Source of the DNA: Actinacidiphila acididurans
GTDB taxonomy: Bacteria; Actinomycetota; Actinomycetes; Streptomycetales; Streptomycetaceae
Length of the DNA: 64,000 nt
Assembly (NCBI RefSeq): GCF_016918855.1
Contig: NZ_JADKYB010000001.1
Coordinates: forward strand, 496,001-560,000
Direction of reading: 5' to 3'
Under the pieces are notes generated by a model. It was not told the origin of the DNA. It made no database searches and saw only the letters and a list, made by a program, of their open reading frames with translations. The position numbers were made by a program, and so were the translations under genes. Below, one piece after another: positions 8,175 to 16,567 of this stretch; positions within the stretch are counted from its first letter, which is position 1; every line of letters starts with the position of its first letter.

Positions 8175-9953
8175 ATGAGCCTGATCAGCCGGTCCCGCCC
8201 AGCGCCACCACCCGCCCTCGCCGACCCCCGACGCCCCGCCCGCTCCACCCAAGGCCTGCGCGGCTGGTTCCGCGACCCCCGCAACCTGCTGCTCGCCGTC
8301 GTCGCCCTGGTCGTCGCCTACCTCGCGATCGTCCCGGCCGCCACCATGGGCGTGGCCAGCCTCCAGTCGCAGTTCCTCAGCACCGGCCCGGTGCACTGGA
8401 CCTTCCGCCACTACACCGAGACCCTGGGCACCGCGGACTTCTGGACGCTGGTCGGCAACTCCTTCGGCTACGCGGCGGCCACCGCCGTCATCAGCACCGT
8501 GATCGGCTTCGGACTGGCGTACCTGGTCGCCCGCACCGACACCCCCGCCAAGTTCTTCGCCCAGGTCGCCGCCCTGGTGCCGCTGATCATCCCGGGCATC
8601 CTCAACACCGTCGCCTGGGCGCTGCTGTTCGCCCCGCACACCGGCGCGCTCAACGTGCTGCTGCGCGACGTGCACCTGCCCGCCTTCGACATCTACTCGC
8701 TGGCCGGCATGGTCCTGGTGCAGTCCATGCACGTCACCCCGGTCGCCTTCCTGATGGGCACCGCCGCCTTCAGCCAGATGGACTCCTCCCTGGAGGAGGC
8801 CGCGCTGGCCTCGGGGGCGCCGCCGCTGCGGGTCTTCCGTACCATCACCGCCCGGCTGATCCGCCCCGCCGTGCTCTCCGCAGTGCTGCTGATGTTCGTC
8901 CAGACCATCTCCACCTTCGAGGTGCCGCAGCTCATCGGCGTGCCCGGCCGTACCTTCGTCTTCGTCAGCCGGATCTACAACGCCTTGCAGGCGTTCCCCA
9001 CCGACTACGGCACCGTCGGCGTCATCGGCGTGTTCATCCTGGTCGTCGCCACCCTCGGGCTGTGGCTCTCGCGCCGGCTCAGCGGCCCCGGCGCCGGCGT
9101 GCAGACCATCTCCGGCAAGGGCTACCGGCCCACCGTCACCGAACTGGGCCGCTGGCGCTGGCTGGGCCTGGCCGCCTTCGTCCTGTTCTTCGTGGTCGCC
9201 GTCGCCCTGCCGCTGCTGATGCTGGTGTGGTCCTCGCTGCTGCCCGGCTACGAGCCGCCGTCGTGGTCCGCGCTGCACCACCTGACGCTGTCCAACTACC
9301 GGGAGATCTGGCACACCCCGGGCCTGGTCGACTCCGTCCGCAACAGCCTGATCACCGCGGTGCTGGCCGGTGCGGTCGTCACCGTGCTCAGCTCCCTGGT
9401 CGCCTACATCACCGTCAAGACCAAGGCACGCGGCCGCGGCCTGCTCGACGGCCTGGCCACCATCCCGCTCGCGGTGCCCAGCGTCGTGATGGGCGTCGGC
9501 ATCCTCTACTGGTACCTGAGCATGCCGCTGCCGGTGCACCTGTACGGCACCCTCACCATCCTGGTCATCGCCTTCGTGACCATCGGCCTGCCGTACGGCC
9601 TGCGCTACATCGTGCCCGGCATGGCCCAGATCAAGGACGAACTGGAGGAGGCCGCCGCGGCCAGCGGCGCGTCCTGGCCGCGCACCTTCTGGCGCATCTA
9701 CGTGCCGCTGCTCGTGCCCTCCCTGGCCGCCGCCTTCCTCTACACCGTCATCGTCGCCTTCCGGGAGATCTCCGCGGCGATCTTCCTCTACACCCAGGGC
9801 ACCCAGGTGGTGTCCGTGACGATCTACCAGCAGTGGTCCAACGGCAGCTACCCCGTGGTGGCTGCGCTCGGGGTGGTCATCGTCGTCTTCCTCGCCATGA
9901 TCGTCGCCATCGTCCGCCTCCTCACCAGGAGATTCGGGCTGAACCGCCAGTAA
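8175..9953 (+). CDS. ABC transporter permease, two permease domains fused (FbpB/SfuB type)
   Basis: The 592-residue membrane protein holds two complete binding-protein-dependent permease domains in one chain, with about twelve hydrophobic segments. Each half has an EAA loop that docks the ATPase: LEEAALASGAPPLRVFRTI (about residues 196-214) and LEEAAAASGASWPRTFWRI (about 490-508). Such double permeases are normal for the Fe3+-type transporter family. A cytoplasmic linker between the halves lies around residues 300-325. The gene lies between its binding protein and ATPase; the ribosome-binding site is weak. Confidence 0.9.
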   Translation: MSLISRSRPAPPPALADPRRPARSTQGLRGWFRDPRNLLLAVVALVVAYLAIVPAATMGVASLQSQFLSTGPVHWTFRHYTETLGTADFWTLVGNSFGYAAATAVISTVIGFGLAYLVARTDTPAKFFAQVAALVPLIIPGILNTVAWALLFAPHTGALNVLLRDVHLPAFDIYSLAGMVLVQSMHVTPVAFLMGTAAFSQMDSSLEEAALASGAPPLRVFRTITARLIRPAVLSAVLLMFVQTISTFEVPQLIGVPGRTFVFVSRIYNALQAFPTDYGTVGVIGVFILVVATLGLWLSRRLSGPGAGVQTISGKGYRPTVTELGRWRWLGLAAFVLFFVVAVALPLLMLVWSSLLPGYEPPSWSALHHLTLSNYREIWHTPGLVDSVRNSLITAVLAGAVVTVLSSLVAYITVKTKARGRGLLDGLATIPLAVPSVVMGVGILYWYLSMPLPVHLYGTLTILVIAFVTIGLPYGLRYIVPGMAQIKDELEEAAAASGASWPRTFWRIYVPLLVPSLAAAFLYTVIVAFREISAAIFLYTQGTQVVSVTIYQQWSNGSYPVVAALGVVIVVFLAMIVAIVRLLTRRFGLNRQ

Positions 9954-9975
9954 TGAGCACTCGAAGGAGAGTCTC

Positions 9976-11118
9976 GTGATCGAGGTACGCGGACTGACCA
10001 AGCGCTACCCGGGAAGGACCGTCACGCGCAACGCCGTCGACGGCATCGACCTGGAGATACCGGAAGGAAAACTGGTCACCCTGCTCGGCCCCAGCGGCTG
10101 CGGCAAGACCACCACACTGCGGCTGATCGCCGGCCTGGAACGCCCCGACGCAGGTGAGATCCGCATCGGCTCCCGGCTGATGTGCGCCCCCGCCGAAGGG
10201 GTCTTCGTCGGCGTGCACCACCGGCCCATCGGCGTGGTCTTCCAGTCCTACGCCGTGTGGCCGCACATGACCGCCGTGCAGAACGTGATGTTCCCGCTCC
10301 AGTCCGGGCAGAAGCGGATGGGCCGCACCGAGGCCCGGCGCCGCGCCATGGAGGCGCTGGAGATGGTGGGCCTGGCCGAGTTCGCCGACCGCCCGGCGCC
10401 CGCCCTGTCCGGCGGCCAGCAGCAGCGCGTCTCGCTGGCCCGCGCCCTGACCCGCGAGCCGGAGGTGCTGCTGCTCGACGAACCGCTGAGCAACCTCGAC
10501 GCCGGGCTGCGCGACCGGGTCCGCGACGAGATCCGCTCGGTGCAGCAGCGGCTCGGCATCACCACCGTCTTCGTCACCCACGACCAGGACGAGGCGCTGG
10601 CCGTCTCCGACGAGGTCGTGGTCATGGACCACGGGCGGATCGTCGAACGCGGCCAGGCCCAGGACATCTACCGCTGCCCGCGCGAGGAGTTCACCGCCCG
10701 CTTCATGGGCATCTCCAACAGCCTGCCGGGCACCGTCCAGGAAGGCGGCCAGGACATGGCGGAGATCTCCCTCGCCCACGGCCGGCTGCGCTGCCTCACC
10801 CCCGCCGCGGCCCCGGTCGGCAGCCGGGTCAACGTCTTCATCCGGCCCGAGAGCCTGCGGCTGTCGCGCAAGGACTCCTCCGGGCGCGGCTGGAAGGGCA
10901 CCGTGGAGTTCAGCATCTACCACGGCGACTGCTGGGACTACCACGTACGGGTCGGCGACACGCTGCTGCGCTCGCGCATGTACCGGGAGAAGGTCGGACT
11001 CGCCCACGGCGACCCGGTGTTCGTGGTCCCCGAGGAGGAGACCGCGATCGCCATCGCGGACAAGATCGCCGCCTCGGACGGAGCCGTCGCGGACAAGGAC
11101 GAGTCATGGGCGAAGTGA
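9976..11118 (+). CDS. ABC transporter ATP-binding protein (PotA/FbpC family)
   Basis: The 380-residue ATPase has Walker A GPSGCGKTT, Q-loop VFQSYAVWP, signature LSGGQQQR, Walker B VLLLDEPLSNLD and the switch VTHDQDEA. A TOBE domain fills the C-terminal third (about residues 270-365). The start is GTG 9976, with AAGGAGAG eight bases upstream. It completes the transporter encoded by the two preceding genes. Only 1 bp separates its stop from pcaI, so uptake and catabolism share one message. Confidence 0.92.
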   Translation: MIEVRGLTKRYPGRTVTRNAVDGIDLEIPEGKLVTLLGPSGCGKTTTLRLIAGLERPDAGEIRIGSRLMCAPAEGVFVGVHHRPIGVVFQSYAVWPHMTAVQNVMFPLQSGQKRMGRTEARRRAMEALEMVGLAEFADRPAPALSGGQQQRVSLARALTREPEVLLLDEPLSNLDAGLRDRVRDEIRSVQQRLGITTVFVTHDQDEALAVSDEVVVMDHGRIVERGQAQDIYRCPREEFTARFMGISNSLPGTVQEGGQDMAEISLAHGRLRCLTPAAAPVGSRVNVFIRPESLRLSRKDSSGRGWKGTVEFSIYHGDCWDYHVRVGDTLLRSRMYREKVGLAHGDPVFVVPEEETAIAIADKIAASDGAVADKDESWAK

Positions 11119-11119
11119 C

Positions 11120-11911
11120 GTGGACAAAGTGACCGCCGGTGCTGCCGAGGCGCTCGCCGACCTGCCCCACGGGGCGTCGGTGGCGGTCGGCGGCTTCGGC
11201 CTCAGCGGCGTGCCGGCCACCCTGATCGCCGCGCTGCACGACGGCGGCGCCCGCGACCTGCACGTGGTCTCCAACAACTGCGGAGTCGACGGCGCCGGCC
11301 TCGGCGTGCTGCTGGCCGCGGGCCGGATCGCCCGCGTCACCGGCTCCTACGTCGGGGACAACAAGGAGTTCGCCCGCCAGTACCTGTCCGGCGAACTGGA
11401 GGTCGAGCTGATCCCGCAGGGCACGCTCGCCGAGCGGCTGCGGGCCGGCGGCTGCGGCATCCCCGCCTTCTACACCCCCGCCGGCGTCGGCACCCTGGTC
11501 GCCGACGGCGGGCTGCCCTGGCGGTACGGCCCCGGCGGCGCGGTCGCCGTGGCCTCCCCGCCCAAGGAGGTCCGCGCCTTCGCCGGCCGCGACCACGTCC
11601 TGGAGCACGCCATCACCACCGACTTCGCCCTGGTCCGCGCCGCCCGCGGCGACCGGCACGGCAACCTCGTCTTCGCCCGGGCCGCACGCAACTTCAACCC
11701 GTTGGCGGCGATGGCCGGCCGGATCACCGTGGCCGAGGTCGAACAGCTCGTCGAACCGGGCGAGCTCGACCCCGACGAGGTGCACCTGCCCGGCGTCTTC
11801 GTGCAGCGCGTCGTCGCCCTCACGCCCGAACAGGCCGCGGCCAAGGGCGTGGAGCGGCGTACGGTCACCGAACCGCCCGCGGTTTCCGCCGCTTCGGGAG
11901 CGCGCGGCTGA
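11120..11911 (+). CDS. pcaI: 3-oxoadipate CoA-transferase, alpha subunit
   Basis: The 263-residue protein is a family I CoA-transferase A subunit: the motif [16 protein letters not shown] binds CoA, followed by [16 protein letters not shown] and [12 protein letters not shown]. With PcaJ it moves CoA from succinyl-CoA to 3-oxoadipate, the penultimate step of the beta-ketoadipate pathway. Succinyl-CoA:3-oxoacid CoA-transferase is the main alternative, but the adjoining pcaHGBL genes favour PcaI. The gene overlaps pcaJ by one base (TGATG). Confidence 0.88.
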   Translation: MDKVTAGAAEALADLPHGASVAVGGFGLSGVPATLIAALHDGGARDLHVVSNNCGVDGAGLGVLLAAGRIARVTGSYVGDNKEFARQYLSGELEVELIPQGTLAERLRAGGCGIPAFYTPAGVGTLVADGGLPWRYGPGGAVAVASPPKEVRAFAGRDHVLEHAITTDFALVRAARGDRHGNLVFARAARNFNPLAAMAGRITVAEVEQLVEPGELDPDEVHLPGVFVQRVVALTPEQAAAKGVERRTVTEPPAVSAASGARG

Positions 11912-12582
11912 TGGCCTGGACCCGCCAGGACATGGCTGCCCGCGCCGCCGCCGAACTGACCGACGGCTCCTGCGTCAACCTCGGCATCGGCCTGCCCACG
12001 CTCATCCCCGGCCTGCTGCCGCCGGGCGTGGACGTGGTGGTGCACTCCGAGAACGGGCTGCTGGGTGTCGGCCCCTACCCCGCGCCCGACCGGGTCGACC
12101 CCGACCTGATCAACGCGGGCAAGGAGACCGTCACCCTGCTGCCCGGCGCCGCCTGCTTCGACTCGGCGCTGTCCTTCGGGATGATCCGCGGCGGCCACGT
12201 CGACACCGCCGTGCTCGGTGCCCTCCAGGTCTCCGCCCGCGGCGATCTCGCCAACTGGTCCGTCCCCGGCCGGATGATCAAGGGCATGGGCGGCGCGATG
12301 GACCTGGTCCACGGCGCCCGCCGGGTGATCGTCCTCATGGAACACCTGGCCAAGGACGGCTCGCCCAAGCTCGTCGACCACTGCACCCTGCCGCTGACCG
12401 GCCACGCCTGCGTCCACCGGGTCATCACCGACCTCGCCGTGATCGACGTGACTCCCGCCGGCCTCCTCCTGATCGAGACCGCCCCCGGCGTCCAGCCGGA
12501 GGAGGTCGTACGGGCCACCGGCGCGCCTTTGTCGACAGGTCGCCCCGACCCGCGGGCACCCCAGCGGGAGGTGGTCGTATGA
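11911..12582 (+). CDS. pcaJ: 3-oxoadipate CoA-transferase, beta subunit
   Basis: The 223-residue partner of PcaI has the catalytic motif [13 protein letters not shown], whose Glu forms the acyl-CoA intermediate, and the glycine-rich [14 protein letters not shown]. The usual family end is near ATGAPL; about 16 further residues ([14 protein letters not shown] at the tip) form an extension. This tail is echoed in the two small ORFs that follow, and its last codons overlap the ATG of the first of them (ATGA). In Streptomyces pca operons pcaF normally follows here, but it is absent. Confidence 0.88.
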   Translation: MAWTRQDMAARAAAELTDGSCVNLGIGLPTLIPGLLPPGVDVVVHSENGLLGVGPYPAPDRVDPDLINAGKETVTLLPGAACFDSALSFGMIRGGHVDTAVLGALQVSARGDLANWSVPGRMIKGMGGAMDLVHGARRVIVLMEHLAKDGSPKLVDHCTLPLTGHACVHRVITDLAVIDVTPAGLLLIETAPGVQPEEVVRATGAPLSTGRPDPRAPQREVVV

Positions 12583-12719
12583 CCGTCGCCGGCGCCCCGT
12601 CGCCGTCCTGCCGTCCGGTCCCGTGGGCCCTCGATCGAGTCGGCCGTGCTGTTCGGCGGCTGCATCGATGCCTGGGCCGTCCGGGCCGGTGGGCACCCGA
12701 GCGGGAGGTGGTCCGGTGA
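12579..12719 (+). CDS. 46-residue small ORF coupled to pcaJ (unknown)
   Basis: This ORF starts with an ATG overlapping the pcaJ stop (ATGA) behind AGCGGGAGGTGG, which is a strong ribosome-binding site inside the pcaJ end. It encodes 46 residues, basic and Trp-containing, with the motifs [11 protein letters not shown] and RWAPEREVV. It ends by overlapping the next small ORF (GTGA). The motifs recur in the next ORF and in the PcaJ tail, so it arose by duplication of the junction. It may be a peptide, a coupling relay, or the scar of a deleted gene. I know no family for it. Confidence 0.4.
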   Translation: MTVAGAPSPSCRPVPWALDRVGRAVRRLHRCLGRPGRWAPEREVVR

Positions 12720-12790
12720 CCGCTGCTGACGTCCCTGTGTCGAGTTGCCGTCCGGGCCCGTGGGCCCCCGACCGGGAGGTGACCCCGTGA
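12716..12790 (+). CDS. 24-residue small ORF coupled to pcaH (unknown)
   Basis: This GTG-started ORF overlaps the previous small ORF by four bases and overlaps pcaH by four bases (GTGA at both ends). The start has GCGGGAGGTGG upstream. The peptide repeats the motifs SCRPGPWAPDREV seen in the previous ORF. Ribosomes could pass from pcaJ to pcaH through this chain of overlaps. Whether the peptide itself has a function is unknown. Confidence 0.35.
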   Translation: MTAADVPVSSCRPGPWAPDREVTP

Positions 12791-13611
12791 CCGCCGCCCC
12801 GCCCGTCCGCCCGGCGTCCCCTGCGCCCGCGGACCCTGTGGAGCCCGAGGAGCCCACGCAGGCGCGGATCAGCGCCGAGATCGCGGCCGCGCACCGGGCC
12901 GCCGCCGATCCGGAAGAAGCTGCCGCCGGGCACCCGCCGCGCGCCTTCGCGCCGTACCGGAGCAGCGCCCTGCGCCACCCGAGGCAGCCGCTGGTCGCCG
13001 CCGGCGGCGATCCGGAGGCGGTCGAGCGCGGCGGCCCGGTGTTCGGCGTCACCGATGTCACCGACCTCGACGCCGACCTGACCGCCCAGCACCTCGGCGA
13101 ACCCATCGGCGAGCGGATCACCGTCACCGGGCAGGTGCTCGACCGGGCCGGGCGCCCGGTGACCGGCCAGCTCGTGGAGATCTGGCAGGCCAACGCGGCC
13201 GGCCGCTACGCCCACCGGCGCGACCGACACCCGGCCCCGCTGGACCCGCACTTCACCGGCGTCGGCCGCTGCCTGACCGACGCAGAGGGCCGCTACCGCT
13301 TCACCACCGTCCGCCCCGGCGCGTATCCCTGGCGCAACCACACCAACGCCTGGCGCCCTGCGCACATCCACTTCTCCCTCTTCGGCACCGCCTTCGCCCA
13401 GCGCCTGGTGACGCAGATGTACTTCCCCGGCGACCCGCTCTTCCCCTACGACCCGATCCTGCAGTCCGTCACCGACCCCGCCGCGCGCTCCCGGCTGGTG
13501 GCGGCCTACGACCACGACCTGTCCACGCCCGAGTGGGCGCTCGGCTACCGCTGGGACATCGTCCTCGACGGCCCCGCCGCCACCCCGCCCGACCCCGAGG
13601 ACCCCCGCTGA
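12787..13611 (+). CDS. pcaH: Protocatechuate 3,4-dioxygenase, beta subunit
   Basis: The 274-residue protein carries the catalytic non-haem iron site of intradiol dioxygenases. The Tyr ligands lie in GRYAHRRD and GAYPWRN and the His pair in RPAHIHFSLFG. The N-terminal PcaH domain motif HPPRAFAPYRSSALRHPRQPL is split by a short Pro/Ala/Glu-rich leader of about 40 residues. With PcaG it cleaves protocatechuate to 3-carboxy-cis,cis-muconate. I place the start at GTG 12787, overlapping the preceding small ORF, with GGGAGG nine bases upstream. The stop overlaps pcaG (TGATG). Confidence 0.95.
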   Translation: MTAAPPVRPASPAPADPVEPEEPTQARISAEIAAAHRAAADPEEAAAGHPPRAFAPYRSSALRHPRQPLVAAGGDPEAVERGGPVFGVTDVTDLDADLTAQHLGEPIGERITVTGQVLDRAGRPVTGQLVEIWQANAAGRYAHRRDRHPAPLDPHFTGVGRCLTDAEGRYRFTTVRPGAYPWRNHTNAWRPAHIHFSLFGTAFAQRLVTQMYFPGDPLFPYDPILQSVTDPAARSRLVAAYDHDLSTPEWALGYRWDIVLDGPAATPPDPEDPR

Positions 13612-14168
13612 TGCCGCTGCCCACCCCCTCCCAGACCGTCGGCCCCTTCTACGGCTACGCGCTGCCCTTCCCCGGCGGCGGCGAGATCGCCGGCGCCCAC
13701 CGCCCCGACGCGATCACCCTGCACGGCCTGGTGTACGACGGCGCCGGCCGGCCCGTCCCCGACGCCCTGCTGGAGACCTGGCAGGCCCACCCCGACGGCT
13801 CGCTCACCGGCCGCCCCGGATCCCTCCGGCGCGACCCCGTCACCGGCGGCTTCGCCGGCCGCGGCACCACCGACTTCACCGGCTTCGCCCGCGTGGCCAC
13901 CGACGCCGCCGGCCACTGGGAGGTCCGCACCCTCCCGCCCCCGCCCCAGCGCCCCTACCTCTCGATCTGCGTCTTCGCCCGCGGCCTCCTCCACCACCTC
14001 TTCACCCGCGCCTACCTCGACCCCGCCCCCCACGACCCGCTCCTCGCCGCCGTCCCCGCCCCCCGCCGCCCCACCCTCCTCACCACCCGCGAGGACGACC
14101 ACACCTACCGCTTCGACATCCGCCTCCAGGGCGAGGGGGAGACGGTCTTCCTTGATTTCGGGGCCTGA
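13611..14168 (+). CDS. pcaG: Protocatechuate 3,4-dioxygenase, alpha subunit
   Basis: The 185-residue subunit starts with the family signature TPSQTVGPFYGYALPF and has the intradiol core VYDGAGRPVPDALLETWQAHPDG and FARGLLHHLFTRAYL. As in other PcaG proteins it lacks the full iron-ligand set, which PcaH supplies. It is expressed with pcaH through a one-base overlap. Its codons are extremely C-rich in the third position, in sharp contrast to the DNA that follows. Confidence 0.95.
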   Translation: MPLPTPSQTVGPFYGYALPFPGGGEIAGAHRPDAITLHGLVYDGAGRPVPDALLETWQAHPDGSLTGRPGSLRRDPVTGGFAGRGTTDFTGFARVATDAAGHWEVRTLPPPPQRPYLSICVFARGLLHHLFTRAYLDPAPHDPLLAAVPAPRRPTLLTTREDDHTYRFDIRLQGEGETVFLDFGA

Positions 14169-16368
14169 GGGTGCCGGTGCCTGCGGCGCTCCGGCCGGAT
14201 GGGGTGACCCGGAGGGTCCCGCGGGCCGGGCCGGTGAGGTGACTTCGGCGTACGACGGCGGTCCGGCTGTCGACAGCCGTGGCGGCCCGGCCGGTGGGGA
14301 CGTCTCGGCTGATTCGGCCGATGTCGTTGGTGGGGCGGGTTCGTTCGAGGCGGTCGACACGGTTGATCGGGTGGGCCAGGTGGTGTCGGTGCGCGACGGT
14401 GGCCCGGGCGATGAGGCCGGCCCGGTGGACGATGCTGATGGCGCTGATCCGAGGCGAGCCATGGACGCGGTGGATCGGGGCGGTCCGGCCGGTCGGATCG
14501 GCGCCGTGGCTTCGAGCTCTGAGAGCGACAGGGCTGCCGTGGCCGGTCAGGGCGATGCGGCTGACTCGCTGGGGCAGGCGGCTTTGGCGCGGGACGGGGT
14601 TCCGGCTGATGAACCCGGACGGGACGGCGCGGCTGAGCCGGGCGACGCGGTCGGCCCGCGTGACGCGGCTGATCGGCTGGTTCAGGCGGCCTCGGAGCGG
14701 GACGGCGTCCCGGCTGACGCAACCGGGCAGGACGCCCCGGCCGGTACGGGCGGGGCCGCTGATTCGGTCGGCAGACTCGGCGCGGGCGCTACGGCTCTTC
14801 CTGGGGATGCGGACACCGGCGACGTCGGGCTGCTCGAGCCCGTGGCCGCGGGTGAGGCGGTGTGGGGGGTGACCGGGGATCGGGCCGTGTTGCAGGCGAT
14901 GCTGGATGCGGAGGCCGGGTTGGTGCGGGCTCAGTACCGGGTCGGGGTGGCTCCACGGGGGGCCGCGGAGGCGGTGACGGGGGCGGCCCGGGCCGAGCGG
15001 TTCGACGCGCGTTCGCTGGCCGTGCGGGCGGCGGGGGCCGGGGGAAATCCGGTGATCCCGCTGGTCGCCGACCTGACCCGGGAGGTCGAGCGGCGGGACG
15101 CGGACGCGGCGTCGTACGTGCATCGGGGTGCCACCAGCCAGGACATCCTGGACAGCGCGCTGATGCTGGTGGCCGCGCGGACGCTGGATCTGATCACCGC
15201 GGAACTGCGCGCGACCGCCGCCGCACTCGGCGAGCACGCCGCCCGCCATCGCGGCACGGTGCTGCCCGGCCGCACGCTGACCCAGCACGCCGTACCGACC
15301 ACCTTCGGGCTCAAGTCGGCCGGCTGGCGCTCGCTGGTCCTCGACGCCCATGACCGGCTGCTCGGCGTACGCACGGCGCTGCCCGCGCAACTCGGCGGCG
15401 CTGCGGGCACCCTGGCCGCGTTCCACGTCCACGCGGCCCACGCGGCCGGGCCTCGACGCGGGCCCACGGACGGGCCGTCGAACGGGTCGGCCGGCGGGCG
15501 GCCGTCCGAGCCGGCGGACGGCCCGACAGGGGATGCGGCGTCAGGCGCATACTCCGCGCCGGTACTTCGCGGGGACGGACGCGGCGACGACCCCGGGCTG
15601 ACGCTCGCCGCCGCGTATGCCGCCGAACTGGGCCTCGCGGAGCCGGAGTTGCCCTGGCATGTGCTGCGTACCCCCATTGCCGACCTGGCCGGGGCGCTGG
15701 CCTTCTGCGCCGGCGCGCTGGGCAAGGTCGCCGCGGACGTGCTGGTGCTGTCGCGTACGGAGATCACCGAGGTGGCCGAGGGCAGCGGCGGCGGCTCCTC
15801 GGCGATGCCGCACAAGGCCAATCCGGCGCGCGCGACCCTGATCGCCTCGGCCGCCCGCCAGGTGCCGGCGCTGGCCGCTGTCCTGTTCGGGGCGATGGCG
15901 GCGGAGGACGAGCGCCCGGCCGGCGCCTGGCACGCCGAATGGCACCCCCTGCGCGAGGCGCTGCGCCTCACCGGAGGCGCCGCCCGTACCGCCCGCGACC
16001 TGTGCGAGGGACTCACGGTCTTCCCCGGCCGCATGCGCGACCACCTCGGCCTGACCGGCGGCACCCTGCTCGCCGAGCACGTCACCGCTCACCTCACCCC
16101 CGTCCTGGGCCGGGCCGTCGCCCGCGCCGCCGTCGCCACCGCCTCCCGCCGCGCCGCCGCCGATGGCTCCGGCCTTGCCGCCGCCCTCGCCCGCGACCCT
16201 GCGGTCGCCGCCCTCCTGGACGCCGCCGCCCTCGCCGCCCTGACCGACCCCGCCGGCTACCTCGGCTCGGCCCCCGCCCTGACCGACCGCGCCCTGCGCC
16301 GCACCCCGGCCCGGGCATCGGGAGGCCGGCCTATCCCTCCGGAGCCGGGCGAGGAGACGAGGGGGTGA
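14152..16368 (+). CDS. pcaB: 3-carboxy-cis,cis-muconate cycloisomerase with a long N-terminal extension
   Basis: The PcaB domain belongs to the fumarase/aspartase superfamily. It begins at GLLEPVAAGE (residue 226 when read from TTG 14152) and carries YVHRGATSQDILDSALML, TLTQHAVPTTFGLK and the signature loop GSSAMPHKANP. It lactonises 3-carboxymuconate. The ORF is 738 residues against the usual 450 or so. The first 220 residues are a low-complexity Asp/Gly/Ala region with repeats, and about 50 extra residues (Gly/Pro/Ser-rich) sit after AAFHVHAAHAA. No start codon lies close before the conserved domain: the nearest upstream are TTG 14584, GTG 14539 and ATG 14461, while GTG 14869 would delete conserved residues. 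The true start is therefore uncertain. Confidence 0.88.
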   Translation: MISGPEGAGACGAPAGWGDPEGPAGRAGEVTSAYDGGPAVDSRGGPAGGDVSADSADVVGGAGSFEAVDTVDRVGQVVSVRDGGPGDEAGPVDDADGADPRRAMDAVDRGGPAGRIGAVASSSESDRAAVAGQGDAADSLGQAALARDGVPADEPGRDGAAEPGDAVGPRDAADRLVQAASERDGVPADATGQDAPAGTGGAADSVGRLGAGATALPGDADTGDVGLLEPVAAGEAVWGVTGDRAVLQAMLDAEAGLVRAQYRVGVAPRGAAEAVTGAARAERFDARSLAVRAAGAGGNPVIPLVADLTREVERRDADAASYVHRGATSQDILDSALMLVAARTLDLITAELRATAAALGEHAARHRGTVLPGRTLTQHAVPTTFGLKSAGWRSLVLDAHDRLLGVRTALPAQLGGAAGTLAAFHVHAAHAAGPRRGPTDGPSNGSAGGRPSEPADGPTGDAASGAYSAPVLRGDGRGDDPGLTLAAAYAAELGLAEPELPWHVLRTPIADLAGALAFCAGALGKVAADVLVLSRTEITEVAEGSGGGSSAMPHKANPARATLIASAARQVPALAAVLFGAMAAEDERPAGAWHAEWHPLREALRLTGGAARTARDLCEGLTVFPGRMRDHLGLTGGTLLAEHVTAHLTPVLGRAVARAAVATASRRAAADGSGLAAALARDPAVAALLDAAALAALTDPAGYLGSAPALTDRALRRTPARASGGRPIPPEPGEETRG
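14356..14733 (+). repeat. Degenerate 24-25-codon repeats in the PcaB extension
   Basis: Three related units start at 14356, 14554 and 14662. They encode DTVDRVGQVVSVRDGGPGDE, DAADSLGQAALARDGVPADE and DAADRLVQAASERDGVPADA. The last two are 36 codons apart and nearly the same in amino-acid pattern. The block is G- and T-rich on the + strand, unlike the flanking pcaG. Confidence 0.65.
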
Positions 16369-16380
16369 CCGTACAGTGCG

Positions 16381-16567
16381 CGCTCGGCGTCCGTCCGGCC
16401 GGTACGGGTTCGGCCCGGACGGCGCGCGACCACCGCGGTGGCGCGGCTCGCCATCGGCTCCAACGGGGTTGCCGTCCGCGACCTTCCCCGGAGCCGGCTG
16501 CCCGCGCTCGGTGTCCGTCCGGTACGGGCTCAGCCCGAGCGACGCACCGGCCATCACCGTGGCGCGG
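16381..16567 (+). repeat. Imperfect direct duplication in the 389-bp pcaB-pcaL spacer
   Basis: A unit beginning CGCTCGGCGTCCGTCCGG and ending near GGTGGCGCGG (16381-16446) recurs at 16505-16567, an offset of about 124 bp. Weaker similarity continues downstream (GGGTTGCCG at both). The spacer 16369-16757 holds no gene I can support. It could hold a promoter for pcaL or be a scar of deletion or duplication. Confidence 0.55.

Larger units (their letters stand above)
12553..12790 (+). repeat. Three degenerate copies of a start-junction repeat between pcaJ and pcaH
   Basis: A unit of about 35 bp reading GGGCACC-N2-AGCGGGAGGTGGTC followed by an overlapping stop and start occurs at about 12553-12584, 12690-12721 and 12759-12790. 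In addition TGCCGTCCGG-TCCCGTGGGCC occurs at 12609-12630 and 12747-12768. Each copy carries a ribosome-binding site and a GTGACC or ATGACC start. Confidence 0.7.

Noticed and set aside
8019-10001. A 660-codon minus-strand open frame
   Set aside because: It is the shadow of the fused permease gene, with a Glu/Asp/Gly/His-rich composition typical of antisense frames.
11470-13515. A 681-codon minus-strand open frame across pcaI, pcaJ and pcaH
   Set aside because: It is antisense to three well-supported genes and has no recognisable motif.
14080-15441. A 453-codon minus-strand frame opposite the PcaB extension
   Set aside because: I considered whether the extension region might encode a minus-strand gene instead. 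The frame is Arg/Pro-rich with no domain and runs into the conserved pcaB core, so I left it out.
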